NCBI GenBank assembly: GCA_963812885.1
Contig: CAWEWZ010000007.1
Coordinates: 124,001-188,000, forward strand
Length of the DNA: 64,000 bases
Reading direction: 5' to 3'
Source of the DNA: Bog-756 sp963812885
GTDB lineage: Bacteria; Actinomycetota; Acidimicrobiia; Acidimicrobiales; RAAP-2
Made by a program: the position numbers and the translations under genes
In this document: piece by piece, positions 18,388 through 27,667 of the stretch
Numbering within the stretch: the first letter of the stretch is position 1
How the letters are laid out: every line of letters starts with the position of its first letter
The notes under the pieces: generated by a model
What the model saw: only the letters and a program-made list of their open reading frames with translations
The model's database searches: none
Told to the model about the DNA's origin: nothing

Positions 18388-19354
18388 GTGATGGAGATCG
18401 TGACCGACTTGTCGACCTGCACGCCCCCGGCCGGGGGCAGCGCCGTGACCATCGGCGCCTACGACGGCGTCCACCTCGGCCACCGGGCCCTGCTCGGCGA
18501 GCTGCGGGCCCGGGCCCAGGCGGACGGTCTCTGCACCACCGTGGTCACCTTCGACCGCCACCCGGCCACCGTGGTGCGCCCGGAGTCGGCGCCCAAGCTC
18601 CTCTGCGACCTCGATCAGAAGCTCGAACTGCTCGAATCGGCGGGAGTGGAGCGGACGGTGGTCGTCCCCTTCGACGAGGAGCGGGCCAACGAGACGGCGG
18701 AGGATTTCGTGCGAGGTCGTGCTCATCGACGGGCTCAACTCCCGGCTGGTGGTGGTGGGGGAGGACTTCCACTTCGGCCACGGCCGGAAGGGGAATGTGG
18801 CCCTGCTGCGGGAGATGGGATCGGAGGCCGGATTCGCCGTCGAAGGCGTCGCGCTCCGGGCCGACGGTGACGCCGCCGGACCGGAGGCCCAACCCATCTC
18901 GTCGACCCGGATCCGCAACCTGGTCGGTGCCGGACGGGTGGAGGAGGCGGCCGTGCTGCTCGGGCGGCCCCACCAGGTCCGGGGCGAAGTGGTGGACGGC
19001 GATCACCGGGGCGGCACCGAGCTCGGCTTCCCCACGGCCAACGTGGCCGTACCCGACGGCATCTGCCTGCCGGCGGCCGGGATCTACGCCGGCTGGTACG
19101 AACGGCCGGACGGATCGGCCCACAAGGCGGCCGTGTCGGTCGGCCGGCGCCCCACCTTCTACCGGGATGGGGGCGACCTGCTGGTCGAGGCCTTCGTCCT
19201 CGACTTCGTCGGCGATCTCTACGGCGAGGAGGCCAAGGTGTCCTTCGTGTCCCGGCTCCGCGAGGAGCAGGCCTTCGAGCACGTCGAGGAGCTCATCGAG
19301 CAGATGGAGCGGGACGTGGCCGCCACCCGGACGCTGCTGGGGGAACCGGGCTGA
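18388..19354 (+). CDS. ribF: Bifunctional riboflavin kinase / FAD synthetase (one +1 frame break)
   Basis: RibF converts riboflavin to FMN and FMN to FAD. The N-terminal nucleotidyltransferase part shows TIGAYDGVHLGHRALL and VVTFDRHPATVV. After a frame change near 18716 the protein continues IDGLNSRLVVVGEDFHFGHGRKG, ISSTRIRNL and the C-terminal kinase part GTELGFPTANV and YAGWYER. Taking out one G at the break gives about 321 residues, the normal length. The two possible starts are GTG 18388 and the adjacent ATG 18391. The flavin product is relevant to the flavin electron-transfer cluster at 52-56 kb, though there is no direct link. Confidence 0.9.
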
Positions 19355-19387
19355 GCCGGCTGCCGCCCCTCGACGGGTGGGCGACGG

Positions 19388-21221
19388 TCAGATGGGCCGC
19401 ACCTCGCCCAGGAGCTCGGTGCGGAGCTCGCGCTTGAGGACCTTGCCGGCGGGATTGCGGGGCAGGGGTTCGGCCCGGAACCAGAACCGGGACGGGACGT
19501 TGAACGCGGCCAAGCCGCTCGCCGACGAATCGGGACAGCTCGTCGGCGCCCACGTCTTCACCCGGGCGCAGCACGACGACGGCCCCGACCTCCTCGCCCA
19601 GGACCGGGTGGGGCACGCCGATGACGGCGCAGTCGGCGACGGCACGGTGTTCGAACAGGGCGGCCTCCACCTCGACGCAGTAGACGTTCTCGCCACCCCG
19701 GATGATGATGTCCTTGGCCCGGTCCACGATGTGGACGAAGCCCTCGTCGTCGATGCGGGCCACGTCGCCGGTGTGCAGCCATCCGCGGCTGAAGGTCAGC
19801 TCCGTTTCGCGGGGCCTGTTCCAGTAGCCCCGGACCACGTTGGGTCCCTTGATCCACAGCTCGCCGGTGCGTTCGGGGTCGGGGGACTGGTCGGTCGGCG
19901 GCTCTTGGCCCTCGTAGTCGTCGGGGACCACGGCCACGTCGCACACCGGCGCCGGTGGTCCCACGCTGTCGGGCTTGCGCACGTAGTCGTCGCCCGAGTT
20001 CATGGTGGTCATGGCCGACGTCTCGGTCAGGCCGTAACCGTTGCCGGGAGCCCCGGACGGGAAGTGCTGCTTGATCCGACGCACCAGGTCGGGTGGGCAC
20101 GGTGCACCCCCGTAGGAGATCGACCGGACCGACGAGGTGTCCCGTTTGGAGAAGTTGGGTGAGTCGATGACCTGCATGACCATGGCCGGCACACCACCGA
20201 AGATGGTGATGCGCTCGCGCTCGATGAGCTCGAGGGCCCGCTCGGGGTCGAAGTGGTGCATCATCACCAGCTTGCCGCCCGCCGCCGTGTTCGTCACCAG
20301 CACCGCGTGGCAACCGGTGGCGTGGAAGAGCGGCACCGACAGGAGGTTGGCGTTTTGGGTCCCGCTGCTCTCTTCGGGGGCCGGTCCGCGTCGCCGCATC
20401 CCGCTCACGGTGGACACGAAGAAGAGATTCATCAGATTGGAGGCGCTGTTGCGGTGGGTCCCCACCGCACCCTTGGGCCGGCCGGTGGTTCCCGACGTGT
20501 AGAAGATGGTGGCGTCGTCGTCCGGTTCGATGGACGCGTCGGGGAGCGTGGCGTCCGCGGCGGGAGACCCGATGACGTCGGCGAGAGGGATGACCGGCAC
20601 CGGCGCCGACCCGGGACGCTCGACGGTGGACCCCACCGCCGCCCGCCGACCCCCGCCGGTGGCCGGTTCCTCGCAGCACACCAGGATGGTCCGCAGGTCG
20701 GGGGTGTCCCCGAGGTGGGGGAGCACCCGCTGCTGGCGCTCTTCGTCGGCGAACAGCAGGCAGGACCCCGAGTCGCTCAACCCGTAGGCGAGCTCGGGAC
20801 CCGTCCACCAGGCGTTGAGGGGGACGACGACCGCCCCCACCGAGATGGAGGCCCAGAAGGCGATGACCCACTCGGGCAGATTGCGCATGGCGATGGCCAC
20901 CCGGTCGCCCTTGGTGATCCCGAACCGGTCGACGAGGGCATGGGCGACGGTGGCGACGGTACGGAAGTGCTCGGCGAAGGTGATGCGCTCGTCTTCGTAG
21001 ACCAGGAAGTCCTTGTCGCCCTGGAGGGAGGAGAGCTCGAGCACCGCCCGCAGGGTGGCCGGGGCGCTCTTCCAGGTGCGGGTGGGGATCCCGCGGATGG
21101 TCAGCTCCTCCATCTCGAAGAGCCCGCCGGGGGCGGTGACCGTCGCCGTGGCCTCCTCCCAGGTGGGGATATCGGCGGCGGGCGCTGCAGCGGTGTCTTG
21201 TTGTTCAGGCGACGGGGCCAT
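19388..21221 (-). CDS. Fatty-acyl-CoA synthetase, AMP-forming (one +1 frame break near the C terminus)
   Basis: This ANL-superfamily enzyme activates a carboxylic acid as an adenylate and transfers it to CoA. It contains the P-loop FYTSGTTGRPKGA, YGLTETSAM, the hinge block GWLHTGDVARIDDEGFVHI, DRAKDIIIRGGENVYCVEVE, and in the next frame NPAGKVLKRELR with the catalytic A10 lysine. The frame changes near 19513, where one extra base in CTTGGCC breaks ERLAAFNVP. The corrected protein is about 610 residues. ATG 21221 is chosen because AGAGAGGA precedes it by 7 nt; an in-frame start at 21266 is possible. The substrate is probably a medium or long acid, and the neighbouring WS/DGAT gene fits lipid metabolism. 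Confidence 0.88.
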
Positions 21222-21287
21222 GACCGATCCTCTCTGGGTGGGTGGGCGATCCCACCGGATGGGCACGATACGCGGGTCGGGACCAGG

Positions 21288-21899
21288 TCATGGAGCGGGG
21301 TCAGCGGGGGTGCCGGTTCCACCTTGGCTGGTGTCACGGAAGATGGCAGTGCGGTAGTAGGCGAGCTCGGCGACACTCTCGCGGATGTCGTCCATGGCCC
21401 GATGGCCTCCGGCCTTGGTCGGGGCGCCCTTCATCGACTCGGGATACCAGCGGCGGGCCAGTTCCTTGACGGTGGAGACATCGACCGACCGGTAGTGGAG
21501 GTACTCCTCGATCTCGGGGAGCTGGGCGGCGAGAAACCGACGGTCGGTGCCGATCGAGTTGCCGGCCAGGGGAACGGTCCGAGGGGAGGGGATGTGGGCG
21601 CGGATGAAGTCCAGGGTGGTGGCGCCGGCCTGCTCCAGGGAGATGGTCGAGGAGGCGATCTCGGCCAGCAGCCCGCTCTTGGTGTGCATGGTCCGGACAA
21701 AGTCGTCCATGGCCTCGAGCTGGCTCGCCGCCGTGGCCACCACCAGGTCGGGGCCCTCGGCCACGATGTTCAGGTCGTCGTCGGTGATCAGCGTGGCCAC
21801 TTCGACGATGACGTCGGACGAAATGTCGAGCCCGGTCATCTCGAGGTCCATCCACACCAGCACCCGGGTGACGCTACCGGTTGGCGGCACCGTCTCCAA
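21288..21899 (-). CDS. orn: Oligoribonuclease
   Basis: Orn is a 3'-5' exonuclease that degrades the shortest RNA oligomers, including pGpG from cyclic-di-GMP turnover. The DEDDh residues are visible: D18 and E20 in WMDLEMTGLD, a middle Asp in GNSIGTDRRFL, and the His and last Asp in HRAMDDIRESV. The 203-residue length includes about 10 extra N-terminal residues; a start just before VLVWMD is possible. It is divergent from dut. Confidence 0.94.
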   Translation of the reverse strand: METVPPTGSVTRVLVWMDLEMTGLDISSDVIVEVATLITDDDLNIVAEGPDLVVATAASQLEAMDDFVRTMHTKSGLLAEIASSTISLEQAGATTLDFIRAHIPSPRTVPLAGNSIGTDRRFLAAQLPEIEEYLHYRSVDVSTVKELARRWYPESMKGAPTKAGGHRAMDDIRESVAELAYYRTAIFRDTSQGGTGTPADPAP

Positions 21900-21984
21900 G
21901 CAGGGCGGCCGGCAAGGGGAGAGGAGATCGCCATCGCCGGGCGGTGAGCGGTAGCGTCCGGGGCGAGAGAACGGGAGGAGCCAC

Positions 21985-22497
21985 GTGGCTTCGGCATCAC
22001 GGACCGGCGTCGACGAGAGAGCGGCCGAAGGCTCGATCGGGCTGTCACCTGCCCCCGGGGCCCTGCCGGTGGAGGTGGTCCTGCTCGACGAGGGGCTGCC
22101 CCTGCCCGCCTACGCCCGGAGTGGCGACGCCGGCGCCGACCTGGTGGCCCGGACCGATGTGACCTTGGCCCCCAACGGAGGGCGGGCGCTGGTGCCCACC
22201 GGTGTGGCGCTGGCCATCCCGGCGGGTCATGCCGGTTTCGTCCAGCCGAGGAGCGGCCTGGCCCTCAGGCACGGTGTGACCTGCCTGAACACCCCGGGGC
22301 TCATCGATTCGGGTTACCGCGACGAGCTGGCTGTCCTGCTGGTCAATACGGACCCCGAGGTGCCCTACGAGGTGCGACGGGGGGACCGGATCGCCCAGCT
22401 GGTCATCCAGCGGGTGGAGACGGCCACCTTCGTCGAGGTGGAGGAGCTGGGCGAGAGCGAGCGGGGCGTCGGCGGCTTCGGTTCGACGGGCCGGTAG
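21985..22497 (+). CDS. dut: dUTP diphosphatase
   Basis: Dut hydrolyses dUTP to dUMP, keeping uracil out of DNA and feeding dTMP synthesis. The 170-residue trimeric-type protein has the five motifs in order: SGDAGADL, PRSGLALRHG, NTPGLIDSGYRDELAVLLVN, RRGDRIAQLVIQ and GVGGFGSTGR. A ~25-residue N-terminal extension precedes the core. GTG 21985 has GGGAGGAG 5 nt upstream, and a TAGCGT box lies about 35 nt upstream. Confidence 0.95.
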   Translation: MASASRTGVDERAAEGSIGLSPAPGALPVEVVLLDEGLPLPAYARSGDAGADLVARTDVTLAPNGGRALVPTGVALAIPAGHAGFVQPRSGLALRHGVTCLNTPGLIDSGYRDELAVLLVNTDPEVPYEVRRGDRIAQLVIQRVETATFVEVEELGESERGVGGFGSTGR

Positions 22498-22500
22498 CCG

Positions 22501-24024
22501 ATGGAGCGCCTGACCGGGCTGGACGGGGCGTTCCTGTCCCTCGAATCGCCCACCACCCACCTGCACATCCTGGGGGCGTTGATCTTCGACCCTGCCACGG
22601 TGAACGGGGGAGTGGGTTTCCGGCGTATCCGCGACCTGGTGGCGGAGCGGGTGGCCCTGGTCCCGCCGTTCCGCAAGCGGATTGTCGAGGTTCCCTTCGG
22701 CCTGCAACACCCGTCGATGGTCGATGATCCTGCCTTCGACATCGACTACCACGTGCGCAGGGCCAGCCTTCCGCCGCCGGGCGGGCGGGCCGAGCTGGAG
22801 GCCCTGGTCGCCGACCTGGCGTCCCGACCCCTCGACCGGCGACGGCCACTGTGGGAATTCCATGTGGTCGAGGGGTTGGAAGGTGGACGATTCGCCCTGG
22901 TGCCCAAGGTGCACCACGCCATCATCGACGGGGTGTCGGGGGCGGAGGTGATGGCCGTGTTCTTCGACCTGTCCCCCGATCCGTCCCCGCGTCCTCTGTT
23001 CCGTGCCGATGGGCGTCGACGGGGGCCGGCCAAGGACGGTGATTCGGGTGCCGACGGCTCGTCCGGCGGGCGCACCCGGCGTGACCCCGGGTGGTCTCCG
23101 GACCCGTTGCCCAATGACGCCGATCTGTGGCGCGATGTGCTGGCCTCGCTACCCGGTCACGCCGAGGCGGTGCTGCGCACGGTGGGTCGGACGGTGAGGA
23201 CGGTTCGCGGCCTGAGTGATCGCAACCGCGAGGTGGTGGGCACGTTGCCGCCGGCTCCGTTCGAGGCACCGAAGACCTCGATCAACCGGGCTATCTCACC
23301 GCACCGGCGGGTGGCGTTCGCCGAATTGCCCTTCGACGGCGTGCAGCGCGTCCGGGACGTGCTGGGAGGCACGGCCAACGACGTGGTGCTGGCGGCCACG
23401 GCGGGGGCCATGCGTACCTTCTTCGAAGGCAGGGGTGAGGAGCCGGACGGTTCGCTGGTGGCCCTGGTGCCGGTATCGGTGCGGGCGGACGATGAGCGTG
23501 GCGCGCTCGGCAACCGGGTGTCGGCCATGCTGGTGTCGCTGGCCGATGGCGTCGTCGATCCGGCCGCCCGCCTCGGTCACATCCGGGACGGAGTGGCTTC
23601 GGCCAAGGAGCAGAGCCAGTCGATCGGGCCGGAGGTGTTCGCCGGTTGGGCCCAGACGACCTTCCCGGCGGTGGCCACGAGGTTGTCGCGCCTCGTCACC
23701 AACCTGCGTCTCTTCGATCGGGTGGCGCCGATCTTCAACCTCATCGTGTCCAATGTGCCCGGGCCCAACTTCCCGCTGTACCTGGCCGGTGCGCGCATGG
23801 TGGCGATGTACCCGCTGGGTCCGATCATCGAAGGGGTCGGGGTCAACGTCACGGTCTTCTCCTACATGGACACGCTGTACGCCGGGGTGCAGGGCTGTTG
23901 GGATCTGGTCCCGGACGTCGACGTCATCGCCCGGGGTATGGAGGAATCGCTGGCCGGGCTGGTCGCCGAGGCCAACCGTCGGGACCGGCCGGTGCCGTGG
24001 TGGCACGCCGAACTCCCTGCGTAG
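22501..24024 (+). CDS. WS/DGAT-family O-acyltransferase (wax ester / triacylglycerol synthesis)
   Basis: Members of this family transfer an acyl group from acyl-CoA to diacylglycerol or fatty alcohols and make storage lipids. The 507-residue protein starts MERLTGLDGAFLSLESPTTH and has the catalytic HHxxxDG motif as HHAIIDG with HH at 138-139 and Asp at 143. NDVVLAATAGAMR and SNVPGPNFPLYLAGARM blocks follow, both typical of the family. It begins 3 nt after dut. An acyl-CoA synthetase 1.3 kb upstream on the other strand could supply substrate. Neutral-lipid storage is common in actinobacteria. Confidence 0.93.
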   Translation: MERLTGLDGAFLSLESPTTHLHILGALIFDPATVNGGVGFRRIRDLVAERVALVPPFRKRIVEVPFGLQHPSMVDDPAFDIDYHVRRASLPPPGGRAELEALVADLASRPLDRRRPLWEFHVVEGLEGGRFALVPKVHHAIIDGVSGAEVMAVFFDLSPDPSPRPLFRADGRRRGPAKDGDSGADGSSGGRTRRDPGWSPDPLPNDADLWRDVLASLPGHAEAVLRTVGRTVRTVRGLSDRNREVVGTLPPAPFEAPKTSINRAISPHRRVAFAELPFDGVQRVRDVLGGTANDVVLAATAGAMRTFFEGRGEEPDGSLVALVPVSVRADDERGALGNRVSAMLVSLADGVVDPAARLGHIRDGVASAKEQSQSIGPEVFAGWAQTTFPAVATRLSRLVTNLRLFDRVAPIFNLIVSNVPGPNFPLYLAGARMVAMYPLGPIIEGVGVNVTVFSYMDTLYAGVQGCWDLVPDVDVIARGMEESLAGLVAEANRRDRPVPWWHAELPA

Positions 24025-24153
24025 AGCGATTGTTTGCCGCCACTGTCGTTGACGGCGATCGCTTGTGTCCGTGCACCCGTTGTTTCTCCGGGGTCTGACA
24101 GGCTCATCGGCTTCAGGATCCGGGGTGCTCTGCTGCTAGGGTGAAAGCCCTAC

Positions 24154-24226
24154 GCGGACGTGGCTCAGTTGGTAGAGCATCACCTTGCCAAGGTGAGGGT
24201 CGCGGGTTCGAATCCCGTCGTCCGCT
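24154..24226 (+). tRNA. tRNA-Gly (anticodon GCC)
   Basis: A complete cloverleaf is visible. The acceptor stem is GCGGACG (24154-24160) with CGTCCGC (24219-24225), followed by the discriminator T. The D arm is GCTCAGTTGGTAGAGC, and the anticodon stem TCACC/GGTGA carries the loop TTGCCAA with anticodon GCC. The T arm is CGGGTTCGAATCCCG. No CCA is encoded. The 3' end marks the change from core genes to mobile DNA, so it is a likely integration site. Confidence 0.97.
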
Positions 24227-24281
24227 CTCGTGTGATGCCCGGTCAGGGGCCACTTTTGCATCTCAAGGCCCTGGCTTCAAC

Positions 24282-24325
24282 CCATGACTTGGCCATGGGT
24301 TTGCCATGACTTGGCCATGGGTTGG
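24282..24325 (+). repeat. 22-bp tandem direct repeat beside the tRNA
   Basis: Two copies of a 22-bp unit (24282-24303 and 24304-24325) differ at only the last-but-one base. Each contains CCATGACTTGGCCATGG, and a further GGCCATGG follows. It sits between tRNA-Gly and the integrase remnant, the place where integrase arm sites or an att core would be. Confidence 0.7.
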
Positions 24326-24782
24326 CCATGGCTTTTCCATTATAACCTTCGATCATGTCCGGATCGATCCGCAGACAAGGGCCGAACAGCTCGCAGCTGC
24401 GCATCTACGTGGGGATGGACCCTCAAAGCGGTCGCCAGCGCTGGGTAACGAGAACCGTCCGAGGAAACGAACAGGCGGCCCGATCCCGTGGCGTCCGAAC
24501 TGGGTGACGAAGGCCTTCATCCAGTGCCGAAAGGAGGCTGGGCTCTCGCACTTCCGACTGCACCATCTTCGTCACTTCATGGCGACCGAAACGCTTGATG
24601 GAGGTGTTCCTATCGCCGTCGTGTCTGGCCGCCTCGCCCACGCCCGGGCGTCGACGACGCTAAATGTCTACGCCCGTGCCATTCCTGGCGGCGACCGCGT
24701 CGCAGCACAACAAATATCCGAGCTTGAACGGGCCGCAGCTATCGAGATGAGAGATTTCCTGGAAGATGGATCCCGGATCTGA
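24306..24782 (+). pseudogene. Tyrosine integrase, C-terminal catalytic remnant
   Basis: The last ~80 residues match the catalytic domain of phage-type tyrosine recombinases: HFRLHHLRHFMATETLDGG (H-x-x-R), then RLAHARASTTLNVYAR with the second His and the nucleophile Tyr. The N-terminal arm-binding and core-binding domains and the first catalytic Arg are absent, and the first ~45 residues resemble nothing. An intact integrase of this type has 350-450 residues. It lies 80 nt after tRNA-Gly, so it is likely the relic of the element that integrated there. Confidence 0.75.
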
Positions 24783-25976
24783 AGACATCGGCGTCAGGTC
24801 GTCCGACGTATTGGACACGGAGCTGAATGCGTTGCGCCAGCAGGTTTTCCAGTTGCAGGTGGAGAATGCCCGGCTTCAGCGCTTGTCGGAGTTGACGCCC
24901 CAGGAGGCACGGCTACCGGATCCGGCACAGACAGCCATATTTGATGTCGCCGCCGGGCGCCGTTCATGCTGGCTCGTCTCCGGAATCCAAGGTGAGGTTC
25001 TTTCGGGCTCTGTTCGCCGCTCGCACGGATGTGTATGCAGAGCGATGGGAGAACGCCCGCTCGGGCAAGTCCGGATGGAAGCCAGCCGTCCGCGGTGGCT
25101 GGCGCAAGGGGATTCCCGCTTCGGCAAGGGAATACCTGCCGTTGACCGAGGAAATTCTTACCTCTCATCTCTCAGGAGAGCTCGAGCTTGGTCTCTATCC
25201 GATGCTCGACAGAGACCGGTGTGGGTGGCTGGCTGCAGATTTTGACGGCCAAGCAGCGATGCTTGATGCGTTGTCCTGCATGAAGGCGGCTCGCGCTGTC
25301 GGCGCACCCGCTGCTCTCGAGATGTCTCGTTCGGGCCTCGGAGCCCACGTATGGTTGTTCTTTGCTTCACCGGTTCCAGCAGCTAGCGCCCGGCAGGTCG
25401 GGTCCGGGTTGCTGAGAGAGGCCATTGCGCTGCGCGGACGGATGGACTTGGCCAGCTACGACCGTCTGTTCCCGTCTCAGGACGTATTGCAGGTCGGTGG
25501 AATGATCGACATCGCAACCTTGCAGACGCTGGCCCGTCGTGACGACCTTGCCACGCTGACGGCCGGCTACGGGCTTGTGATTGTTGATGAATGCCACCAT
25601 GTGCCGGCTGCCGCCTTCGAGTACGCTGTGCGTCAGATTCCGGCCCGGCGCTGGCTGGGACTGACCGCCACTCCTTACCGTCGTGACCAACTCGACGAGC
25701 TCATTTGGTCTCCAGCTGGGCCAAGTCCGCCAGACCATGATTCAACTCCCATCCGGCACCATGTCGACCCGAGTGCCGCAAGCCTCACCACCCGAGCCGG
25801 TCCTCTTCGTCCACCCCACGTCGTTTGAGTACAGCGGAGGCGCCGACCCCTCCGAGCCGGGCGGTATCGCCGCCGTATACCGGGACTTTGTCGATGACCC
25901 CATCCGCACCCAGCAGGTTGTCGACGATGTCATGAATGCGCTGGGCTCTGGACGCCATGCGCTCGCTGGTAACTGA
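24766..25976 (+). pseudogene. Primase-helicase of the TOTE conflict-system type, internally deleted
   Basis: The order of parts matches large AEP-primase/superfamily-2 helicases. First comes a coiled coil (LNALRQQVFQLQVENARLQRL). Next is the archaeo-eukaryotic primase domain: FFRALFAARTDVYAERWEN, LGLYPMLDRDRCGWLAADFDG, SRSGLGAHVWLFFASPVPA and SYDRLFPSQDV. A helicase DECH box, GLVIVDECHHVPAAAF, and motif III-like LGLTATPYRRDQ follow. The primase runs directly into DIATLQTLARRDD, so several hundred residues including the Walker A are missing. The frame also shifts +1 near 24940 and 25700, and the helicase C-terminal half is lost after 25976. The family assignment is from memory of these proteins. 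It overlaps the integrase remnant end. Confidence 0.7.
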
Positions 25977-26015
25977 TTCCTGCCATCCTTGCCGAAGCTG
26001 CGCAGCGTTCAGGGG

Positions 26016-26327
26016 CTAGACGGCGACTCCGTCTGGGGTGACGTCGATGTGAAAGGTGATACCCAGACGTGCCGCGAGCCGGCTGAGGGTATCCAGTGAC
26101 GGAGTGACGTCTCCGGATTCCAGCCGGGCGACAGCTGGCTGCTTCATCCCCAGCTTGCGGGCCAGGGTGGTCTGGGTCAGCTGATGTTCGACCCGGTACC
26201 CGATGACGCGCAGCGCAACCGCTTCTGCGAACGCCGTCCGATCCCACTCAGCTCGAAACTTCGGGTCGTTGAGAGACTCCTGCCTTACTGCTTCAGCGGT
26301 CTTCATCTCACTGACCTTCATGCTCAC
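26016..26327 (-). CDS. higA: HigA-type antitoxin, XRE-family HTH
   Basis: The 103-residue protein has an N-terminal helical part and an XRE helix-turn-helix (LTQTTLARKLGMKQPAVARLESGDVTPSLDTLSRLAARLG), then a short strand (FHIDVTPDG). It follows the toxin gene by 3 nt on the same strand, the toxin-first order of higBA modules. Such antitoxins neutralise the toxin and repress the shared promoter; a palindrome lies there. Confidence 0.85.
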   Translation of the reverse strand: MSMKVSEMKTAEAVRQESLNDPKFRAEWDRTAFAEAVALRVIGYRVEHQLTQTTLARKLGMKQPAVARLESGDVTPSLDTLSRLAARLGITFHIDVTPDGVAV

Positions 26328-26330
26328 TCC

Positions 26331-26666
26331 TCAATCTCGGCGAATCGGGCTGTAGCCGATCGGACAAGCTCGGTCGAAGCGCCTCGGGTCTACTTGTGCC
26401 TCCGGACCGACCGCCCCGATGACGAAGGTGTCGGGGTAGCGTCTGTAGAGCGGGCAAACACCGCTCTGACCGCCTCTCGGACGAAGCTCTCGAATCGACC
26501 CTGAGCCCCTCACTGCACTTTGATGTGGATAGGGGAGCGTCGGACCATACGTCTCGAGCTTCCTGACCGCATTGTCGACTGCGCTTCGGTCGGCAACAGG
26601 GAGGGCACGGTACTGCATCTCCGCTTCTGGGTGTAAACGACTATCCACACCAAAGGAGTATAACAT
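26331..26666 (-). CDS. higB: HigB/RelE-type toxin (phage-derived Gp49-like family)
   Basis: HigB toxins cleave mRNA on the ribosome. The 111-residue protein contains IRELRPRGGQSGVCPLYRRYPDTFVIGAVGPEAQ, close to the family core in which an Arg-rich turn and a Phe-Val strand form the active site. The ATG (26664-26666) lies inside a palindrome and 4 nt after a TATAAC box, so the mRNA is probably leaderless. The C-terminal end (PIGYSPIRRD) diverges from the usual family pattern, so a late frame error is possible. Confidence 0.78.
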   Translation of the reverse strand: MLYSFGVDSRLHPEAEMQYRALPVADRSAVDNAVRKLETYGPTLPYPHQSAVRGSGSIRELRPRGGQSGVCPLYRRYPDTFVIGAVGPEAQVDPRRFDRACPIGYSPIRRD

Positions 26667-26676
26667 TGACGTTATA
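26659..26676 (-). promoter_or_regulatory. Palindromic operator / -10 box over the higB start codon
   Basis: TATAAC (26659-26664), six bases, then GTTATA (26671-26676) form a perfect 6-bp inverted repeat that contains the higB start codon. Read on the - strand, the outer TATAAC is a -10 box placed 4 nt before the ATG. Antitoxin binding here would block both transcription and start-site access. Confidence 0.55.
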
Positions 26677-26679
26677 GAA

Positions 26680-27242
26680 CGTCGGCTTGGCTGTAGTAGA
26701 CCGGTCGACCGAGGTGGTGAACCACCACGTCAGGTGGCGGGACCAGCAGGCCACCGCCCCGAAGCACCACAGGGTCTCACCCAAACCAAAGGCCTGTCCT
26801 CGTGCCGAGCAGTCCGAGAAGTCGAAAGGGACTCCTCGCCCGGTGCCGTCTCGATAGGCACCGGTACCTGAGGTGCCGGTCGGAAGCGGGGGACCGCGGA
26901 GCGCTCGGACCTTCCGGACCACCGACGGATAGGAGCCACCGAACCCCTCGGTCGTGATGATCTCGTAGACGCTGGTCGATAACAGGCCGGGAGGGTGGCT
27001 CGATCAGCTCGGCAATCCGGGATCCCCAACTGCCGTCGACCACCAGCGACGCCGGGTCGGTCGACCGCTTCGGTGGTAGGCCGCCGTTCTTCAGCCACTT
27101 GGACACCGTGGCCGGGTGGTAGTTGGTCTCGCGGGCGATCTCGCCGATCGTCCAGCCTTGGCTTTCTCATGCCAAGCACGTCCATGTACTCCTCCTGGGT
27201 AAATATGACAGTGGCTTCCTCCAGTGCTCGGTGTTTCGTCAC
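26680..27242 (-). pseudogene. IS21-family IstA transposase, N-terminal remnant
   Basis: Pieces in two or three frames give TQEEYMDVLGMRKP, then TIGEIARETNYHPATVSKWL (helix-turn-helix), STDPASLVVDGSWGSRIAELIE, SYPSVVRKVRALRG and FGLGETLWCFGAVACWSRHL, all from the first ~200 residues of IstA. The rest, including most of the DDE domain, and the istB helper are missing. It ends abruptly at about 26690, next to the higBA promoter. Confidence 0.7.
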
Positions 27243-27360
27243 CCGAGACGCTGAAGGAGGCCACCACTGTCGTGGTGGATACCGCTGGAGAAGTGCAACT
27301 CGTTCTAATCAACCGCGAATTTCAGCGATCGCCGATCGCGGGTTTCAGTGATCGCCCACA

Positions 27361-27392
27361 AATGGACATGGTCTTCCTCCTGTCGTTGGGAA
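27361..27392 (-). repeat. 32-bp exact repeat (copy 1)
   Basis: The same 32 bp occurs at 46078-46109. On the - strand it contains AGGAGGAAGACC followed by ATG, that is a ribosome binding site and a start codon, and the two copies then diverge. It looks like the preserved head of a mobile gene whose body has been lost at both sites. Confidence 0.6.
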
Positions 27393-27653
27393 GACCATGC
27401 CAACACAGCGTGCCGAAGTGTCCCACTATGACGCTCGCGGTTGTTAGCACCGGCTCAGCGAGTGGCTGGATAACGCGACCCGATGCCGGTGGTGATGTGG
27501 GGCACCCCTACGGCTACTCGAAGCCGGCTCGTTTCGGTCGCCTATAGGACCAGGTTGGACCGTCCCCGACAACTGGCCCGCCTCGTCTTCAGGGTGGAGA
27601 GGATGTCCACCCTCAGATCCACCCCTGGGCTGACGCTAATCGGGCCGGGATCT

Positions 27654-27666
27654 CAGACACTGTCTG
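27654..27666. promoter_or_regulatory. 13-bp palindrome at the start of the two-component operon
   Basis: CAGACA-C-TGTCTG is a perfect inverted repeat that ends one base before the ATG at 27668. GCTAAT at 27635-27640 could be the -10. It is a candidate operator, perhaps for the response regulator encoded in the same operon. Confidence 0.4.
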
Positions 27667-27667
27667 T

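Larger units (their letters stand above)
27243..27667. other. Intergenic region without a convincing gene
   Basis: This stretch carries a 32-bp sequence repeated at 46078 (27361-27392), a GGGGCACCCC-type palindrome near 27500 and the promoter region of the operon at 27668. The long + strand open frame across it has no recognisable protein features. Confidence 0.5.

Noticed and set aside
24282..24325. The tandem repeat near tRNA-Gly as a CRISPR array.
   Set aside because: There are only two units, they are directly adjacent with no spacer, and no cas gene is present.
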